Shown one piece after another: positions 1 to 12,710 of a stretch of DNA of 64,000 bases; within the stretch, counting starts at the first letter, position 1, and each line of letters starts with the position of its first letter. Both the position numbers and the translations under genes were made by a program. Under the pieces are notes generated by a model, which had not been told where the DNA came from, did not search any database, and saw only the letters and a program-made list of their open reading frames with translations. Source of the stretch: Adineta ricciae (taxonomy: Eukaryota > Rotifera > Eurotatoria > Adinetida > Adinetidae); assembly GCA_905250025.1 (NCBI GenBank), contig CAJNOJ010000363.1:27933-91932 (forward strand), read 5' to 3'.

Positions 1-24
1 GATCGAATTAATATTAATTAATCA

Positions 25-444
25 ATGCAATCTGTGGAAACAGTTGCTCCGTCGTCGCTGCCTCGTAAGAAATTTAAATCTTTTACAACACAATTTGAGG
101 ATGATACCAGCTTTAATCAAATAAACTGTGACTCGACAAATACGATGCGAGCTCGCCGTGAATTAGATGCTTACTTGCAATTAGATTTGTTGAAGACTAC
201 CTATTCTGCAGAGCAGTATGATAGTCCATTATTGGTCTGGGAGGAACATTAACGTATTTTGCCTAACTTGTCAAAATTATGGAAAATGGTATTTAGTATT
301 CCTGCCTCATCTGCTGCTGTAGAAAGGTCATTTAGTGCTGCTAGCTTTATCATATCCCAAAGAAGAGCCAATCTCAATCCATTAACAGTCAATGACATGA
401 TGCTAGTGCGATCAGCTGCTGCTCATTTGAAGAGTGCAGTTTGA
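25..444 (+). pseudogene. hAT-family transposase, C-terminal dimerisation fragment
   Basis: The reading frame from 25 runs to a TAA at 250-252 and continues in the same frame to 444. Past the stop it encodes the typical hAT C-terminal dimerisation region: LPNLSKLWKM, then SIPASSAAVERSFSAA, then IISQRRANLNP and a final leucine/valine-rich helix. In the hAT superfamily this region pairs transposase subunits in the nucleus. The zinc-finger and RNase H-like catalytic parts are not present; the window begins inside the element. The in-frame TAA and the missing 5' part make this a dead remnant. Identification is firm; the exact hAT subfamily is not. Confidence 0.85.
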
Positions 445-2850
445 ATTTTTCTTCTTTTTCTCTATTATAAGCTATTTGGTTATGTTTGAGAAATGATTCA
501 AAATAAATTAGATCATAAATTCAAAGATCTTCGGGTTTGTGCGGGGCGGGGTGCGCTTTGAAGTGCTCACGAGGCACGAGCCGAGCGAGTTGGTATTTCG
601 GACAAGGCAGATCACGCGGATCATCGTAATTCCATGCCCCGCCCATCTCTGACCGAAATAGGAATAGACTTCTGCTCTGTGAGATGTCGTCAAGGCTGAG
701 ATGAAAGAAAAACTACGATTCCAGTCCATCCGTCTTTTTCAGGTATTCAACTTTGACACAGAATCAATAGCAGCATCATATTCGCATATATTTTCTACAT
801 CTACCTGCATTCATGATTTCCAGTAGTACTTCTACAGCATAACAGCTTTATGCCTCACAGATATACCATGATACTCTCTGTGAAATACAATACGGACGTG
901 CTTGTAAGATTTTTGTCAATATTTGATTTTTCAGATATGTAGAGAGAAAAAAGAATCCTTTTCTCTCACTTTCCAAACCACGGACAGTGTTGTCGAGATG
1001 GACCTATGCAGAGAACTTCTGTTGAGTACCCTGTGGGTTGGATTTACAACACACTTCACTTTATTTAAGTATAACGACGATGCGTTCTTGATATTGTATT
1101 TTCTGTTTGTATCGAGACCCGAAATAGCCAGAAATTCGTTCAAACTTCAATCGACTCACCGTGTCAGACTCTATTTGCACCATAAAAGTGACTTGTTTTC
1201 AACAGACGACTCTCGAGTTTCTAGAAAAGTCTTTTGACTGTGTAATAGTGTTACATACAGAGCCTCTCATTGTGTAATGTTTATCAATTATCTCTGACTT
1301 CTGGCCAAACTGTCATACGAAAAAAATCACCGTCTTGGTGCAAGACAACTATTTTATCAGCCACTTTTGGTATTCTTGGTACGGTTGAAATGGTTTGAAT
1401 TTTTGAATTATCAAGTCATATGAGTTGCTGGGTACATGTTAAAACGAATCAGATCCATCCATCGAAATGAAACAAGATAATCCCTAAAAAAAAGTGGAGC
1501 TATTTGCAGAAATACTCAACAGTCTTCGGCGTCAAACTAATGTGCTAGTGACGTTGTTTGTTGAAAATGATATTCGGCATCAAACTATGATTCTTAATGC
1601 ACTTTAAAACATTTTCTTGCTGAGAAAGATCAAAATCTGATTCTGATTCTTCTCTGAAAGTGGAGACCGATTTGTTATCAGTGGCAAAAGTACATTGAGA
1701 AACATTTGAGTGTTTTACCCAGGAATAAAATTACTTTTTCGAAACTTGATGGTCAAGATGTTATTTTATGTAGGCAAATCGACTTCTGTTGAGCACACAA
1801 AGAGAATCAACTATATGTTATTAGATGTCTTTGGTCTTTCTTTACTTTTTACTGTATTGACTTAGAATGTATCTGCTTGTGAACAGAAGCCAAGGTTTTA
1901 TTTTTATAGATAAAAACACCACAAAAACAGCTCGTTATTCCGGAGTTTGTTCGTTTCTCTATTTCTTTTACATCATGTGAAGTTTTGCGTATCAAATATT
2001 TTATCATACACACAAGCTGATAGGTAATTAGACATAAAGGTGATCACTCTTCTGTGTCGTATTTTATCGTTGGGGATTGACGTCAAAGATATTTCTATAC
2101 CTATATATTTATATTTTTCTTTGTTCGTATTCTAAGGACAATCAAGAAAGGTAAAAACGAAGGATATAATTGATCGAGCATATATATACATACATACATA
2201 CGAAGAGAAAGTAGTATTATAAGCGTAACAAATTCGTCCTTCGCAATATTTGTGCTTGTGAAGGATTCAATCACTACGAAAGACACTAAATATTAACATC
2301 GTTTCATACTGCTCTGACGAAACAACTGGATCACTGGAAATCGATCATCGCTCAGCGCCACGAGTGCGACAGTACAAATAGAACTTACATTATCTGTCGA
2401 CAGCGCTCAAATCTTTCGCAAAAAGTTGAATACCAATAACGAAGTAAACTCTGCTTCAGCAAGAACATCAACTACAGAGACGATGGTTGCATCATAATGT
2501 TTTATCCGACATCGTTTCAAAGTGGTCTCATACGAGATAGATTCAATACTTCAAATATCGAGGAAAACAGTGATGAGTCGGACAAGTATGGCCCAGTATT
2601 AAAAAGCAGTTATCCCAAACACAATGAGACGCATACTCCGTGTAGTATCCAGCGAAGCTGTTCAGTCCCTGGCTACTTTCCCTAATATTCTTCACCTCTT
2701 TCATTGGGCATCGTATAACTCAATCCATGGACAATGATGTGTAGGGACCTAATTTTTGTTGAACCGCTGAAATACATTCATTGGAGACCAATCACTTACG
2801 CGAAAAGCTGTTTTATTTACAGGTATGTAAAATCTTCTACCTGTTGTCTT
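445..2850. other. no recognisable gene
   Basis: AT-rich DNA with only short open frames that resemble no family I know. A short GC-richer patch lies near 530-660. There is a small (TACA)n/(TA)n simple repeat near 2178-2202. Nothing else can be supported. Confidence 0.5.
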
Positions 2851-3055
2851 GCATTCAATTTTGGGAAACCGAAGTTGGGGTATTGCTAAGATGTAGCAAG
2901 ACTTGAACCGGGACAACAGTTTCCTTCCCTCTTTCTCGTTGTTCGGCTTGCAACTTTGGGAAACCGAAATTGCGGTCTTGCTAAGATGTAGCAAGACTTC
3001 AACCGAAACAACACCCTCATCTTCCTATCTCTCTCTTTCTCTTTCGTCGATTTGC
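2851..3055. repeat. two-copy tandem repeat, period 95 bp
   Basis: The block starting TTGGGAAACCGAA at 2861 recurs at 2956, including the internal GCTAAGATGTAGCAAGACTT and a following pyrimidine-rich tract. The copies differ at several bases, so the duplication is not recent. No coding potential is evident. Confidence 0.8.
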
Positions 3056-4194
3056 TGGAATATTTTGGAGAGACAAACGGATGGTTAAGTGCGCTAACCG
3101 TGCATGTAGATACATCTGGGACGCAAATGAATGGTTAATGAGAAGACAAGCTCTTCCATCAGCTGTATATGTCCTATCAAGGCGCATCATATGCAACCAT
3201 TGAGGAAGTGTTCATTCCCGATTGGTGCTTTTGGCGAGAGCACCGTATTTCAAATTGCATGCGCTGGTTCGATAATAATGTTGCGGATGATGCATGAAGC
3301 GTTAATTATGACAAATCGTGTCATTTGGAGACTTCCTGAACGTTAATATCAAAAGGGTGTTAGAACTGTTTTCTTCAGTGCCACTACCATGGAAGTGACA
3401 ACGACGAGAAATAAACACATGTATGAACACAGAGCATATTTTTTGTTTTACGTGTATGTCAGATGTTAAAAATACAGATGAATAGAAGTGTGGGTGAGAA
3501 TGTGGGACCGAGAAAGAGGTGATCGGGGGCAAGCAAGAGTAGACGGATGTACAACTTTATACGTCAAACCGAAGATAAGTCAGGGAGCATTTCAAGCTTT
3601 GCGTCTGCCGCTTTGCTACCCAGCTGCTCTCCCACCATCAAATGCTTGTGAAGGAGAGGGTTCCTTATGAACTACTTCGTTTTTCTTTGAAGTTAAAAAG
3701 GTTCCACATAATACAATGACCGAGCAAACAATCCAGTATGGCTTTGCCCGACGCTAACACAGATGTCGTGTGAACCGCCAAGATTTTCTTTACTCTAGAA
3801 GCATTTCGTACAATATCATTGACATCTTTAATAGCCTGATAATTAATGTTTAACAGCAGTATCAATTCAGATTAACGAAAAAAATTTTCCGAACGAAAAT
3901 TCACCCGATTCCTCTCCATGATCATCACTAACTGATCATGCATCTAGCAGTCACGAATCATCAATGGAAAAGCAACAAATAACAACATCATCTTCATCAG
4001 CTGATTTTCCATACTCCATCGATATCTTACCAGCAGAAAAACAAAAATTAGCCACATTCGCTTTACCACCTTTGAAAGGCAGAACAACGTGTTGCACGAA
4101 TAAGGAGTGACAAGCATCGTCGAAATCAACAACCCAGTCGTCTTCTGTCCTGATGAAAAAGAATTCTGAAGTACGAAAACGTCCTGCTCGCCAG
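3056..4194. other. no recognisable gene
   Basis: Short overlapping open frames on both strands, none with a family signature. I see no splice-consistent coding series. Confidence 0.45.
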
Positions 4195-4488
4195 AACCCC
4201 TCCCTGTAATAAAAGCCCCCCTGTTTTTTCAAAACTTTTTACAGAGTTTTTCGGGATTTTCATCTGCTTATTGCCGTAAAATTTGAGGAAACAGTAGATT
4301 TTGAGGTAAAGAAGTAGTAATAACCCCCACAAAGCTTATGATCGCATACAAATCTGTCAAAAAACCCTAAAAACTTAGGTACCTAAAATTTTCAAAAAAT
4401 GATGGGACATATTAGAAGCCCCCTTGAAAACCTTTTTACGCTTGCCAAGTTAGAGACCCCCGGGGGCTTCTATTACGGGGAGGGGTTT
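4195..4488. mobile_element. MITE family A, copy 1 (about 294 bp)
   Basis: The ends are inverted repeats of about 27 bp: AACCCCTCCCTGTAATAAAA at the left and its near reverse complement, ending TATTACGGGGAGGGGTT, at the right. The interior is AT-rich and non-coding. A second copy, in opposite orientation, lies at 15324-15789 and matches over the full length. Target-site duplication is not clear in this copy. Confidence 0.85.
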
Positions 4489-6056
4489 ATATGAATGAAT
4501 TGCTTCATGTTTAAAATTCTCTCGAGTTAAAAGACTTAATTGATCTGAAATCTTTTCAATACATTTTGTTCTAAACTTCTCGACACACACGTTTTTTTCA
4601 CTGGAATATTCTTATATAGTGTTTATTCAACGCAACTACAAGTTGCATCTTCGAAACAATTTGCCTTCAGCATTTCTTCTCTTTCAAAATAAAAGAAGGG
4701 CCAGATAAAGCTCATCGGGTCGTTAATTGAAGTCATAAGAATATCTTAAAACATCACTCTTCACGAGTGTTTCGAATTTCTCTAAAGATAAAAAGAATTA
4801 TGTATTGGGTAATAAGATAATAAGATGATAGATCATCGAATCAAAAGTCAATCCAACAATGGCTTTGTTTCTATTACGAATCTACATAGCCTCACGTCCG
4901 AGCTTATCTAACGAATCGATTTAGTTTTATAATATCAAGGCAGATGCGATAGATAAGTTAATTCGACGTAGATCGTCAGTGTCTGCATAATGTTAATTCT
5001 TTCCCTTTGGACGTTCTAGTTGGATAAAACAAAGAATTTTGCTATTGGATTATGATTTTCCTGTATACTAAAGCTATCCGTCTGCACTAAGAATAATCAA
5101 AAAATTGATATGAAAGGTATGTATCTTTTCGTTAATAAACAGATGTCATATTTTGTTTATTTTAAGTGTATGTTTATATTGGGTGGAAGGGTAGATTAGT
5201 TATCAGACACATCTATTCCGATTGCAAAACGAAATACGTTCCTTCTTTGATTCATACATCGGTCAACGTATAGGAATACTCATGTCAGATTGGTTCCCAA
5301 GAACGGGGGGAGGATAAGTAATGGGAAATGGGCCGCGGCAATTTTGGTGGAAATTCATTAACAATCTGTTCCAGAAAAGTGAAATGAGCTTTGTAGAAGC
5401 GAGCTGAGTGATAGCTATGCATATCGGACCTCCGTTTTAGGTGAGAGTATCACGAAGATTTTATGACCCGCAAGGTAAGGCTTTCATGGGCTGTAATTAC
5501 TTTTCTTCGTATTCATCATAGTTCAACTTTTGAGAATATTTATTCGCAATAGAAAGAGCAGGAAATTTCGCATCGTTTTGTATATAACTCATTCATTTTT
5601 TGAAAATTTTTCTAGTAACCATGCCCCCACTCTTACATTCAGCGTCATGTTAGCTTATTGTAGATAGGACCATTTGGATGCTTTTCGTCGACGAGCAAAT
5701 TTCTCGAATATGCCGTTCGACAGAGCGAAGTACGGACTACAACTTGATATATAAATCATTTCTTTCCACGCTGTTCCCACAGTTTATACCACTCAGAATC
5801 GTTTCAACAGGCATAAACGGTATTTTTCATCATATATCACGACGATTTTTATATATCTGTGTATCTAATACGAAATATGAAAAACCAACATAAATAATAT
5901 CCTGACGGATTTCTATTTGTGCCTCGCCCTGCGGGATGAGGAAGGAAACGGAGGTGCATGATACTTTTCTCTCAAAAAATGTAAAATTCTTAAAGATCGT
6001 CCATGGGCATGAATAGATATCTTTTCTTATACCGATTCTGAACCAAACAACCACCA
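4489..6056. other. no recognisable gene
   Basis: AT-rich sequence without a supported gene. Open frames at 5678-5893 (+) and 5830-6123 (-) have no recognisable composition or homology. Confidence 0.45.
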
Positions 6057-6419
6057 TGAAAACAATTTCTGGGGAAGGATATACTCTCAAAAAAGGTTTA
6101 TGACTAAAAAATTCGTTCGTCAATCTGCTCTACCCTTTGATAAACCCTTTTTGCATTAATCAATTAGTTCAACCCACAATTGCAGAGCTTATTATCGGCT
6201 ATACGAAACCACTTTGTAAGGGTTGAACTAGTTGATTAATGTAAAAAGGGTTTATCAAGTGAGAATCAACCCTTATATTTATCAGTTTGCAATGTGTGAC
6301 AACCCCTTGTGGGATTTCTGAAGAAAAAAGGGTTTATCAAAGGGTAGAGCAGATTGATGAACAAAATTTTCAGTCATAAACCTTTTTTGAGAGTGTATCA
6401 CTCCTCGGAAATTGTTTTC
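6057..6419. repeat. nested palindromes (fold-back element)
   Basis: The outer arms, 6057-6150 and 6316-6419, are imperfect reverse complements starting GAAAACAATTTC. Inside, 6138-6170 and 6215-6256 form a second inverted pair containing TTAATCAA.TAGTTCAACCC. The transcript could form a branched hairpin. No open frame spans it. Probably a non-autonomous DNA transposon with another inserted or nested in it. Confidence 0.75.
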
Positions 6420-6880
6420 AATACATATATGTCACACATTTACTTTTGAATTGAATCCCAGACTAATACCTTGCCGAAGTACGTACGGCACAAATAATAG
6501 TACACATCCAGGGAGAGACATCCCTACTCTCAACTGTAATACTCTTGGAAACATATTTTGTGTGTGCAGTTCTACGTGCTGATTGCGGGGCTGACCTCTG
6601 TTTATTTATATAAGAGACTTCGGTATCAGATAGGGGTGCTTTCGATGCCTAATTTTACCGCTCGATTACATCGTGTCTCGTGTTCGGCCAGGTTTCGAGT
6701 GTTTTCTAGTGTAATCATCTAATAAAGAAAAGATGGGTCTTCATTTTACGTTTCTCCACTGAAAAATTCAGCTTGGAACACTTCGACAGCGTGAGAAAAG
6801 CTCAGAATACTGAGATTTTGAAGGAACCCAAAATGAGAATTCTAGGAAGTTCTTGGCCATAGTTCTTGGAGCACCCTGTA
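6420..6880. other. non-coding; TATA-like and poly(A)-like motifs
   Basis: A TTTATATAAG motif near 6606 is followed about 110 bp later by AATAAAG near 6721, which could be a Pol II start and end, as in a solo LTR. No LTR ends or target duplication are visible, so this is only a hint. Confidence 0.2.
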
Positions 6881-7253
6881 TGCACTGTAAAAGATTCGCA
6901 GAATAACTAAGCCTTTTTTGAGGTTCATTAACCATATTAGCTTTAAGAAGGGTATTTTATACGTTACACTTTCATATACTCTCAAAGAACCTTTTAGCTC
7001 CATAAACCCTCAAAAACCGCTTTTCTTTCCTAACGTTCCTTGACAGGATGCATTCGCAAGTATTACGAGGGTATATTAATGCTCATCTATCCTAAAGGGT
7101 TTATCAAAGTGCAAAGGATAAGAATTTCTTACAAAGTTTATGAAAACTAGGATTTATGAGAGGATGCATTGTGTTCATAAACCAAAAGAGCGTTCATATT
7201 GCGACGATCAATCCTTTTCAATGACTCATAATTCGACCCCTTTTTTACAGTGC
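6881..7253. mobile_element. MITE family B, copy 1 (about 373 bp)
   Basis: The terminal inverted repeat TGCACTGTAAAA opens at 6881 and closes as TTTTACAGTGCA at 7253. The interior matches a diverged copy at about 49470-49800, for example GCTCATCTATCC followed by a GGTTTAT motif and AAGTGCAA. No protein is encoded. A fold-back element starts exactly at its right end. Confidence 0.65.
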
Positions 7254-7656
7254 AAACAAAGCAAGATAGAAATGTTAGATTAGATTGTTTACTTCAATTG
7301 TTTGTTTACTGTTTTCATTATTCTTCAATTTCACATCACTAACGGAATATTGTGACTTGACAGGGGATGTTATTCTATTTCAGCAATAAAGTTTCGATTG
7401 GCTTTGTTGGTAGAACCTTATCTCACAACCATTTATTCAATAGCCTTGTGCTCATGTGATTGAATCCGATGACCACTTGGTTGTAGGATAAGGTTCTACT
7501 AACAAAGCCAATCGAAACTTTATCGCTGAAATAGAATATCATCCACTGTCAAGTCACAATATTCCGTTAGTGATGCAAAATTGAAGAATAATGAAAACAA
7601 TAAACTAACAATTGAAGTAAACAACCTAATCTAACATTTCTATCTTGCTTTGTTTT
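7253..7656. repeat. fold-back element with about 180-bp arms
   Basis: The left arm (7253 to about 7430) and right arm (about 7478 to 7656) are about 95% reverse complements around a short loop; both contain CAAAGCCAATCGAAACTTTAT or its complement. No coding capacity. Likely a non-autonomous DNA transposon with long terminal inverted repeats. Confidence 0.85.
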
Positions 7657-7839
7657 GAATTTGTTGTAAAGTCGTACTTTGATGCATGTCGTTTGTGTTC
7701 AAAGTTAAAAATGATCGAATAAGGGTCGAAAACCTCCTAAAAAATTAAAAAATCCTACAAACCCCATCTGAGCTCTGAAATACCTTGTTTATGATTATTC
7801 TCGAGAATCTCATGTTCTCCATATGATAGCAGCATACAA

Positions 7840-10489
7840 GAGGGGTGGCATTAAGCGTTGAAATCGGCCCAGTACCCAAATGACTTTTTTCGCAACCATA
7901 CCCTAAGACTTAACTTTATTTGTTGATTGCTAGCTCAAAACAACTATTCTGCATACTTCTCTATGACTCAATGGCGTATTTTTTCGTACACGTCGTATAT
8001 GCTGACTTTTGTGCTCGTTCAAATATTAGCAGATCCTACAATGCGAAGGTTTAACATCCTGTAACTTTTCTTTTAGTATTGTTTCNAATCAGTGAAAAAT
8101 CAACAAAACCAGAAGATTTCTGATCAATTCAGGAGGTTTGGCAACCCTGTCCACAATCCAACGTATTTTGATGATGGATCTGAATTGATTCGATTCTTCG
8201 GGCGACAACTGTCGACGACTATTTAGAAACGGTGACATTGATACTTCTAAACCAAGTTCTTCCATCGCATCAATCAACTCTCTGAACCCTCTATCGACAA
8301 CGAGTGCGTCGTCCTAGATATGTGAACAGGGATAGTATGCTGTTTCAATGAACAATTGAGAAGCTGACCTTTCTCAACTAGTCGAGAATACCATCAGCAT
8401 TTCTAGCGATGATATTGTTCATGATGGTGGCGTCGTTGTTACTGTTGTTGGAGAAGAACGGTCCGAGACATCTAGTTATGTAGCTAGTGGTAGAAGCTAT
8501 CATCATTGGCTTCAACAACGATCTTTTTTTATGCAGATTGCATGATTTTCTTTGGAATTCGTTGCTGCTTGATTTCTAATGATTAAGAAGAAATGCGTGA
8601 AGAAGATGAAAAAAGATCAATTTTTCTTATCTGGATATAGATACAGGTACTGTCGACCACGACTACCACTACATCATCGTTTTTACAATGCATCAACTGC
8701 TTAACGATCACTGATGTATGTTCTTCGATTACTTGACGACGAGAAATATGTTTGAATCCAACATTGTATGACACATATGCGGACATCAATGTGTCTCTTA
8801 CACTGGTCAGAGCTCTGGATACTGTTTTCTTATCGGGTAATCCGAAAAATAAAGCGAGTAATTGATGTGACAAACCCAATCGTAATTTGCATAACAAAAT
8901 GGTAACCGCAGTTCGAATTTATCGATTTGAAGAACGCCGAATCTTGGTTCGAGAGATTTGTTCAACAAGATCCTCAAATTGACTTCTTGATAGACTGGTC
9001 CAGTTTCGATATTCATCATCGGACATAGCAGATCCATAATCGAAATCCAATCTTTCCTTACGTTCATACAAGATTTGCCATTTTCTTAACAATAAGTGAA
9101 CATCTGACGCCGGTAATTTCGTCGTGTGAAAGGAGAAAGGGGAAATTTGATCGATGGCTTCGGATGTTAGTTCGTTATCTATTACATGACTAGGACAATA
9201 CCCTGCACCTTCAAGAATAAACACGTTTTTCTTCAATAAAACCGAGTAAGGATCGTCAGAAGAAACAGTTTTACAACCGTTAGAGATGTTTTCCTGGCAG
9301 GCACAGTAAATTCTAACTAAAAAAGCTTCAGTCAGAACCGTTCCAGCGGAATGATTATGTACTTATGGATGACTTGATCGCGTACTGTTCATTTACAAAG
9401 CGATTGATTCCTCGACGAAAGCTGGATTTAGATCCACGACGGCCGAATTTGTTTGTATAGCCACGCTTTGTTGATCGATCTCTATTTCTCCACCTTAATG
9501 GAAATCATTAGTTCAGTTCATTGCTCTGAATGCGGTTCGTGAGTGCTCTTACCAAAGTTGAATCTTCATCATCGTTGTCATCTCTGGATAACTCAGTATC
9601 GATGCGGCATAACACATTACCCAAGTCAGGATTCATGCTTTTCCAAGTGTAATAAGCTGTTCGTCAAACATTACAGATCTTCGTGTCTGTAGACAAAGGC
9701 TTTATTATATTGATCGTCATGAATAATCGCAAACCGATTGGCTTCAGTGTTCGAACAGGTGAAGCTCGGCTCAGAGGTAATTCACATGGACAATAAGAGT
9801 GCGATATTTTTCAATAGCGAGAGTGTAAAGGAGAAACTAATCGAACTTGATTCGAAAAGAGAGACAAGTTTAATGCTCGTTTATCGATGCAACAGCGTTT
9901 TATATACTGAGAACGTGCAGAACGATCGAGAAAGATATCTATCGAATTTCTTTTTTTTCCTCTCTCCTGTATGCCCTTTCCGAATTTTCAACACCCCCCT
10001 CCTCGTTGTCATTCTCCGACGTCCTGGAATGCACTCCTTCTACATATTGCAACGCGATATCGATTGGCACTTCAGCTTCAAGAGTTCTCCTTCGGGTCTG
10101 AGACCTGGATATGCATCAATTATCACGATGTTTCTGCGAAAAAAAAACTCTTTTTCGAGAGTTCTTTAGGGTAATCGATATGCGGACCACGCATTTATAG
10201 ATCTTCTACCTACGCAGCTTTGTAGAGCTTCTCGAGTTCTATGAAACAATACTAAAAGAAAAGTTACAGGATGTTAAACCTTCGCATTGTAGGATCTGCT
10301 AATATTTGAACGAGCACAAAAGTCAGCATATACGACGTGTACGAAAAAATACGCCTTTTAGTCATAGAGAAGTGTGCAGAATAGTTGTTTTGAGCTAGCA
10401 ATCAACAAATAAAGTTAAGTCTTAGGGTATGGTTGCGAAAAAAGTCATTTGGGTACTGGGCCGATTTCAATGCTTAACGCCACCTCTCC
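7840..10489. mobile_element. DNA transposon with about 240-bp terminal inverted repeats
   Basis: The segment from about 7845 to 8085 is repeated as a near-perfect reverse complement at about 10249-10488; both carry CCAGTACCCAAATGACTTTT or its complement. Between them lies a decayed minus-strand transposase of the DDE_Tnp_4 type. The single N at 8086 sits where the left inverted repeat meets the 3' end of the transposase. About 2.65 kb, so a full-length but inactive copy. The superfamily name beyond DDE_Tnp_4 is not certain. Confidence 0.8.
8089..9636 (-). pseudogene. DDE_Tnp_4-type transposase (decayed, with introns)
   Basis: Coding pieces run right to left. A first exon at about 9636-9552 starts MNPDLGNVL, is acidic, and ends at a GTAAGA donor. 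A basic Arg/Ser-rich exon follows at about 9500-9370. A helical region follows at 9236-8922, then the helix-turn-helix segment LRLGLSHQLLALFFGLPDKK with the first catalytic aspartate in VVDSTCIYIQ near 8650. Next comes SSNEFQRKSCNLHKKRSLLK near 8570 and LGPFFSNNSNND near 8460. The end is DALVVDRGFREL with a second aspartate, then IDAMEELGLEV and a basic tail. An in-frame TAA at 8919-8921 and a frameshift after the first aspartate show it is dead. The role would be cut-and-paste transposition of the surrounding element. Confidence 0.8.
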
Positions 10490-12243
10490 TTTTACTTAGA
10501 GTTTTCACTGTTATAGAGGAAAACAATTAAGGCGCACGTAATTCAAAAATTAGGTAATTTTTTTCTCTTGATTTTTTTACGCGATTGAGTAGAGCTCGTC
10601 GTGCTCTACAAAACTACCTATTTCGCTCTTTTTCTTCGAGCCGTTTTCTTTGAGAAAAATCCTGACAATATTGACTATTTGACACGTTTTTGATTAAAAA
10701 GATAGCTTGTTTTTCACGAAAAATTCGATTTTTGGCGACCAGTTGAACGTTTTTCGAAGTGACAAAAGGTGTCCATACGACGCAGTTTTTCAAGCTGCAT
10801 CGAATGCGATAGTTTTTTTTTAGCTCTAGCGGGCGAAATTTTGATCTGACAATTTTCTCATGACAGAGAATCATGTCGATTCAATGAGGGGCTTCACTCC
10901 GTCGCAAAGACTTTAACTCGAGATAGATTCATGGTAAGCCTTACGATCTTATGCCACTTTGTTCCTTGGAGGATGGCAAACGAAAGTATGTATTAGTTTT
11001 TCTTAATGACTTTCTTTGGCGGAGAACGACCATCCCTACTATAAACCATTGACCTGAAAAAAAAGGTAATTTTTCTCGTTCGCAAGTAATTTTAATCCCA
11101 GTCTGCCAAAGACAGGTCGCTTTTAGATCGGTTCCTACTATATTTCATAGAATTAAGATATTTTATTGTATCTAAGGGTTAAGAAACGACATAAGATGGT
11201 AGCAATGCATGATTGCAGGATGATTCGAGCACGCAAAATAGAGTATGGACGTACTAGGGTTGACGAAATGCATATGATCAGTAGATATGTATTAGTTTCG
11301 TATGATTACAGCGTTATCAGAGGTGCTCATATAATGCTTTCTAGCAGTGCTATATCGGCTTCGAACTACGCTGGGTGGTAGACACTTCCTGCAAGAGGAG
11401 CGGTAATTATTCACTTCGAAGTATGAGTATCAGGTTGCGATGGCTTTCTGAGAAACTTCCTATTGAAATTTAGTTTTTGGATAAGAATGTATTCGAACGA
11501 GAGTGATCTATTGTAAACTGAAAACACTGGAATGGATGGTGCCAAATCATCGAGTTGCTCAAATTGCACACGTTACTGATGTTCATTTCTCGATAGAGAC
11601 TTTCGTTGTCTGCTAACACGTAGTTTCGAAGCTTTAAGAGCTAGCTATCGATCACCTCTTGAAAGTTGTATTTATACATATATTCCTGGACGAGTTGAAC
11701 TCTATAGAGAGTTTCTAGTGTCATCCTCAAGTATATGTAGGAAAATACTCTGATTAAACATCTATTGTCATGACATAGCTTATCAATCAATCTAGAAATG
11801 TTTTCTTTAGAAGGATATTTTGCTTAAATTATCTTGTCGATTTTGAAAGGCCATGAAAGTGTACGCTCAAGATCAGAGTTACAGTAATGCTTTGAAATTG
11901 TTCGTTAGTCTCTGCACTGGTGTCGCTATTTCGCACTATACGATGACAAAGTCATGTTTACATGTGGTGTGAGTTTTTGCTGACTGTGGCAGTCCATATT
12001 TTCATATTACCTTTGTTATCCTATGCTCTTCGAGGAAAAGATAGCGTAGCTTCATTGTAAAAGTAAATGGATGGTATCAGATCTCTAGCGCATTATCACA
12101 AATATCTGACAACTTCGTCAGTGATGACCGTTCGTCTTGTTACGAGAGACTACCCTTCGACATGGTTCAGAGAAAAAGTAGCACAGCTAGAAAGCATCAC
12201 AGATCCGTCTCGGTTAGTGTTATAACTGTACCAAACTCATAAC
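10490..12243. other. no recognisable gene
   Basis: AT-rich DNA. Frames at 10614-10874 (-) and 11166-11381 (+) show no family features. Nothing supportable. Confidence 0.45.
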
Positions 12244-12710
12244 GAGTGTCTCAGGAATAATGAGCCTCTCAGTATTTTGCTGATATATTTATCAAATCTG
12301 ATTCGTTCTAGGATTTTTTCTTTCAAACGATAGAGCTTTTCAAGCGCTACAAAATGACATATTTTTATTTTTTAATACACGCTGTAAACGAGTAGTTCAA
12401 GATGAACAACTTTGTAACATAACATCACGTCAAATTTTTTTAACAGCACGCTTTAATTCATTAATTAATGTGGATTTTAATGTCACTTTCTGCCAATTCA
12501 CACGCTACGCAAACTCATCCCAGATGTAATAGTCCAATGGATTTTAGTCTGGACTATTCGGTGGATATTGATCTTTATTTATGAACGATAGAAAATTATC
12601 CTGAAACCATTTTTCTCTCTACTGAAAGGATGGTAGTGCGTCGAGATGTTATCACCGAAAAAACCAGTTGATGTTCGCTCGTCCGTTCATTCAGTTTTCT
12701 TTCAATATTA
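12244..12710 (-). pseudogene. mariner-like transposase, 3' end fragment
   Basis: Read on the minus strand, 12620-12330 gives a decayed C-terminal mariner region: DQYPPNSPD, stop, NPLDYYIWDEF, then TLINELKRAVKKI and a short tail. Several stops interrupt it. The left end, GAGTGTCTCAGGAATAATGAGCC at 12245, is the same terminus type as the mariner end at 16430-16452. The catalytic PNSPD motif is the third acidic site of the DD(34)D mariner group. The upstream two thirds are absent here. Confidence 0.75.

Noticed and set aside
6600..6730. Solo LTR of a retrotransposon
   Set aside because: Only a TATA-like and an AATAAA-like motif are seen; no TG..CA ends, target duplication or second copy.
9738..10169. 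143-codon open frame inside the DDE_Tnp_4 element as a second transposon gene
   Set aside because: Composition is not protein-like, it overlaps the terminal inverted repeat side and shows no motif; most likely chance.
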